Assembly (NCBI GenBank): GCA_003527885.1
Contig: DPWB01000200.1
Coordinates: 1-8,838, forward strand
DNA from: Candidatus Competibacteraceae bacterium
GTDB taxonomy: Bacteria > Pseudomonadota > Gammaproteobacteria > Competibacterales > Competibacteraceae
Length of the DNA: 8,838 nt
Direction of reading: 5' to 3'
Each line of letters begins with the position of its first letter. Position 1 is the stretch's first letter. The notes below the pieces were generated by a model, which saw only the letters and a program-made list of their open reading frames with translations, ran no database searches and was not told the DNA's origin. This document shows, piece after piece, positions 6,555-8,838 of the stretch. Position numbers and translations under genes: made by a program.

Positions 6555-6568
6555 GTTTAAGTGTAAAC
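6555..6568. promoter_or_regulatory. Palindrome upstream of the acyltransferase fusion
   Basis: GTTTA-N4-TAAAC forms a perfect 5-4-5 inverted repeat in an AT-rich patch of otherwise GC-rich intergenic DNA, 32 bp upstream of the minus-strand fusion gene. It could be an operator or a -10-like region (TACACT on the minus strand). It resembles, but does not match, the GAAAC-N4-GTTTC type sites of the lipid regulator PsrA. The rest of the 279-bp divergent spacer (6524-6802) shows no clear -35/-10 pair on either strand and no convincing small gene. Confidence 0.3.
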
Positions 6569-6723
6569 TATCGCCCGCGAAAACGGCTTTGCGGCGGCGG
6601 CCCAAAACCAATGCCGCTTTCTGTCGTCCGATCGAGCACACTACCGGAGACGCACCCGCCCGCGATCTTTCGGGTTTACCGGCCGATCTCATCGACCCAC
6701 ACATTGCATGGGCGGCGCCCTAC

Positions 6724-6752
6724 CGGCGGTCCCAGACCCTTCGGACCTGCCG
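6724..6752 (+). other. GC-rich hairpin in the leader of the transglutaminase-like gene
   Basis: CGGC-GGTCC (6724-6732) pairs with GGACC-T-GCCG (6743-6752), giving nine pairs with one bulged T (6748) and a 10-base loop. It ends 50 bp before the ATG. There is no T run, so it is not an intrinsic terminator. It may be a leader structure or simply a GC-rich coincidence. Confidence 0.3.
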
Positions 6753-6802
6753 CCCAAGGCTCCAAACAAGGCCCCCGGTTCCCTTCACCCTGAGGACTGC
6801 TC

Positions 6803-7624
6803 ATGCTGATCCGAGTCGGTTACGACCTCATTTTCGACCATCCGGGGCCGACGCCCATCATCGCCATGCTCTATCCGCATCCCTCAAGGGCGGGTTCGGT
6901 GCGCAAGGGCGATCATCTGCTGGTCGAACCCGCCGTGCCGGTCAGCGAATATATCGACGCTTACGGCAACCGCTGCGGCCGCCTGCTCGCCCCGTCCGGC
7001 CCGATCCGCTTTTGGAACGATGCGGTGATCGAGGATAGCGGCTTGCTGGACGAGCAAAACCCGACCGCCCCGCAACATGCAATCCACGACTTGCCGGATG
7101 AGACGCTGACTTTCTTGATGCCAAGCCGCTATTGCGAAGTCGATCTGATGGTGAATCTGGCCTGGGAGCTGTTCGGCAACGGCCCGACCGGTTGGTTGCG
7201 GGTCCAAACGATCTGCGATTTCGTGCACAACCATATTCAATTCGATTACCTACAGGCTCGGAAAACACGTACCGCGCATGAGGCGTATCAGGAGAGAGTC
7301 GGGGTCTGCCGCGATTTCACCCATCTGGCGGTCACCCTGTGTCGCTGCATGAACATCCCCGCCCGCTATTGCACCGGCTATCTCGGCGACATCGGCGTGC
7401 CGGCCGCGCCCGACCCGATGGATTTCAGCGCCTGGTTCGAGGCTTACGTCGGCGGGCGCTGGTATACCTTCGACCCGCGTCACAATACCTCCCGTATCGG
7501 CCGCATCCTGATGGCCTACGGCCACGACGCCGCCGACGTGGCGCTGCTGACTTCCTTCGGCCCCAGCCGGCTGGATCGGTTTACGGTGTGGACGGATCAG
7601 GTCGGGGAAGACGCCCTGGCGTAG
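6803..7624 (+). CDS. Transglutaminase-like (papain-fold) family protein
   Basis: This 273-residue predicted cytoplasmic protein has no signal peptide. An N-terminal beta-rich region (1 to about 115) is typical of bacterial transglutaminase-like proteins ([19 protein letters not shown] at the start). The core fold follows: a helix [15 protein letters not shown] (135-149), the catalytic cysteine in [16 protein letters not shown] (C169, 166-181), [15 protein letters not shown] (184-198), then [19 protein letters not shown] (207-225) with the Asp at D224. In the canonical Cys-His-Asp triad the residue before AW is His; here it is Ser209. Members of this family may act as proteases, amidases or cross-linking enzymes, and many have no known substrate. 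The Shine-Dalgarno GAGGA (6792-6796) is 6 bases from the ATG. Its 3' end overlaps the converging hsdR gene by 28 bp. Specific function is unknown. Confidence 0.9.
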   Translation: MLIRVGYDLIFDHPGPTPIIAMLYPHPSRAGSVRKGDHLLVEPAVPVSEYIDAYGNRCGRLLAPSGPIRFWNDAVIEDSGLLDEQNPTAPQHAIHDLPDETLTFLMPSRYCEVDLMVNLAWELFGNGPTGWLRVQTICDFVHNHIQFDYLQARKTRTAHEAYQERVGVCRDFTHLAVTLCRCMNIPARYCTGYLGDIGVPAAPDPMDFSAWFEAYVGGRWYTFDPRHNTSRIGRILMAYGHDAADVALLTSFGPSRLDRFTVWTDQVGEDALA

Positions 7625-8838
7625 ACGCTCGCATCGCGTTCGGGATAGCGCTCGTAAACGTGCTCGAACAGCGCCGCGCATTTCTGCTGGTAGAGGTCGG
7701 AGGTGTAGGCGCGGGGCAAGCCGAGATCGAGCGCATCTTCGATGGCGAGCTTGAGTTGCGAGCGGGCGGTGGCTTTTCGCCGCCAGCTCAAGACTAGCAA
7801 CTGTTTGATTCGATGCAGTAATTCGCGGGCGATCTTTTTGATCTCGGCCCGCTCCTCGGCGCTCAGTTCCGGCGCGGGTCGCGTCAGAATGTCGAAAATG
7901 ACCAATTCCTCCTCGCTCATCTGCTCCCGCAAATGGCGCTGCTGTTCCTCGCTCAACGCACGGCTCAGTTTCAACAATTCCTCGAACAGCGCCTCCAAGC
8001 TTCGGCTGCCGGTGTTGTAGCTTTCGATCAGCGCCTCCAGTTTTTCGGCGAAATCGGCGCGGGTGGAATTGAGTCGAATCATCCGTTCCAGTTGAGCGCG
8101 GATCGCCGCCTTGAGCACCTCCAAATCGGTATTTTGATGCTTGGATTGCTGAAAACGGCGGGCCAGCGCCGCGAAGTCGAGCTTGGATAGATCTAGCGCG
8201 GGTGGGCCGGATTCGCGGATGGTTAGCCCGGCGATGGATCGATCGAGCAGCGCGTTGATGTCGCCCATCACCGCCGAAAGATCGGTGGGATTCGGATCGA
8301 GCTTGGCGCGAATCGCGGCGGCGATGGCGCTGAGGCAGGCAACTCGGCCCGCGAACTCGACCGCCGCCGGATCGGGTTTGACAGCCTGAAACAGCGTGCT
8401 GGCCCCTCGCTCGTCGGTCAGAAACACCTGGCGGGTCGGATCGGGCGATATGAGCGCGTTGACGGCTTCTTCGACCGCTTGCAGTCGTTCCAGGCCACCG
8501 AGGGGCAACGCTTCGAGTTCCGCCAGCATGACCCGATGACTGGCGCAAAACGCGGTTGCTTCGTCTAGCGTTCGGCGCAGTTCATCGACTAGCGTTTGCT
8601 TGTCCCGCACCGGCCGCTGACCGCTCTGGCCCACGCCGTACAGCGCCAGCGCCTGTTCGAGGGAGGCAAACACGTTGGCGTAATCGACGATCACGCCGCT
8701 GTGCTTGCCGGGGAAAACCCGATTGGCGCGGGCGATGGTCTGCATCAGGGTGTGGTTACGCATCGGTTTGTCGAGGTAGACCGTCGAGCAACTGGGCGCG
8801 TCGAAGCCGGTCAGCCACATGGCGCAGACGAAGACCAG
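7597..8838 (-). CDS. hsdR: Type I restriction endonuclease subunit R (HsdR), C-terminal part (truncated by window edge)
   Basis: These are the last ~413 residues of an HsdR motor/nuclease subunit; the N-terminal nuclease and first RecA-like domain lie right of the window. The fragment starts inside the second helicase domain: [15 protein letters not shown] (helicase motif V region, fragment residues 1-15), VYLDKPM (20-26) and [13 protein letters not shown] (motif VI, 33-45), then [10 protein letters not shown]. The rest resembles the HsdR C-terminal helical domain (DUF3387-like), with a charged helical block [29 protein letters not shown] and the closing [17 protein letters not shown]. HsdR uses ATP to translocate unmethylated DNA and cuts it, in complex with HsdM and HsdS, which would be expected outside the window. 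An internal ATG at 8820 is not the start, because the frame and homology continue through it to the window edge. The stop TGA is at 7599-7597, inside the transglutaminase gene's end. Confidence 0.93.
   Translation of the reverse strand: MVFVCAMWLTGFDAPSCSTVYLDKPMRNHTLMQTIARANRVFPGKHSGVIVDYANVFASLEQALALYGVGQSGQRPVRDKQTLVDELRRTLDEATAFCASHRVMLAELEALPLGGLERLQAVEEAVNALISPDPTRQVFLTDERGASTLFQAVKPDPAAVEFAGRVACLSAIAAAIRAKLDPNPTDLSAVMGDINALLDRSIAGLTIRESGPPALDLSKLDFAALARRFQQSKHQNTDLEVLKAAIRAQLERMIRLNSTRADFAEKLEALIESYNTGSRSLEALFEELLKLSRALSEEQQRHLREQMSEEELVIFDILTRPAPELSAEERAEIKKIARELLHRIKQLLVLSWRRKATARSQLKLAIEDALDLGLPRAYTSDLYQQKCAALFEHVYERYPERDASVYARASSPT

Noticed and set aside
6458..6793. Possible small plus-strand gene across the divergent spacer before the transglutaminase-like gene
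   Set aside because: It begins inside the fusion gene, relies on a TTG start, has a low-complexity Pro/Arg/Gly-rich product and no convincing ribosome binding site.
7250..8548. 432-residue minus-strand open frame overlapping hsdR in another frame
   Set aside because: Arg/Ala/Ser-rich shadow translation without recognisable domains; the hsdR frame holds clear helicase motifs and the C-terminal domain.

Overview
The window is GC-rich, densely coded DNA that looks chromosomal and gammaproteobacterial. TypA, HrpA and SatP all follow the E. coli-type sequences closely from memory. A free-living aquatic or activated-sludge gammaproteobacterium, for example one related to Competibacteraceae or a similar deep-branching lineage, would fit the acetate uptake genes. 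That placement is inference; the sequence has no marker that fixes the genus.

Layout, left to right. (1) The 5' part of hrpA (DEAH-box RNA helicase) runs off the left edge on the minus strand. (2) A 259-bp divergent intergenic region carries a 10-bp direct repeat and a TGTG/CACA palindrome. (3) A 71-residue cold-shock protein follows on the plus strand with a clear intrinsic terminator. (4) typA/bipA (ribosome-associated GTPase) starts at a GTG just after a perfect TATAAT box that lies immediately downstream of that terminator. (5) A structured 153-bp spacer leads to satP (acetate/succinate-proton symporter) and a secreted single-Cache-domain protein. These two look like one operon closed by a strong terminator. 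(6) Converging on it, on the minus strand, is a two-gene unit: a 628-residue fusion of an LplT-like MFS transporter with a PlsC-like acyltransferase, followed 15 bp later by a small membrane-anchored DUF4124-like protein. (7) A 279-bp divergent region precedes a transglutaminase-like protein on the plus strand. (8) The 3' part of a type I restriction endonuclease gene (hsdR) enters from the right edge on the minus strand and overlaps the transglutaminase gene tail to tail by 28 bp.

Functionally, hrpA, csp and typA are RNA and translation/stress genes that are neighbours but probably separate transcription units. The satP-Cache pair suggests short-chain carboxylate uptake coupled to a periplasmic ligand-binding protein. 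The LplT-PlsC fusion suggests lysophospholipid re-acylation at the inner membrane. The hsdR fragment marks the start of a defence locus that continues outside the window. I do not see a clear wholly new system. The most unusual points are the satP-Cache pair with its structured leader, the small DUF4124 partner of the acyltransferase, and a transglutaminase with Ser where the catalytic His is expected. I see no tRNA, rRNA, CRISPR array, insertion sequence or integration site.
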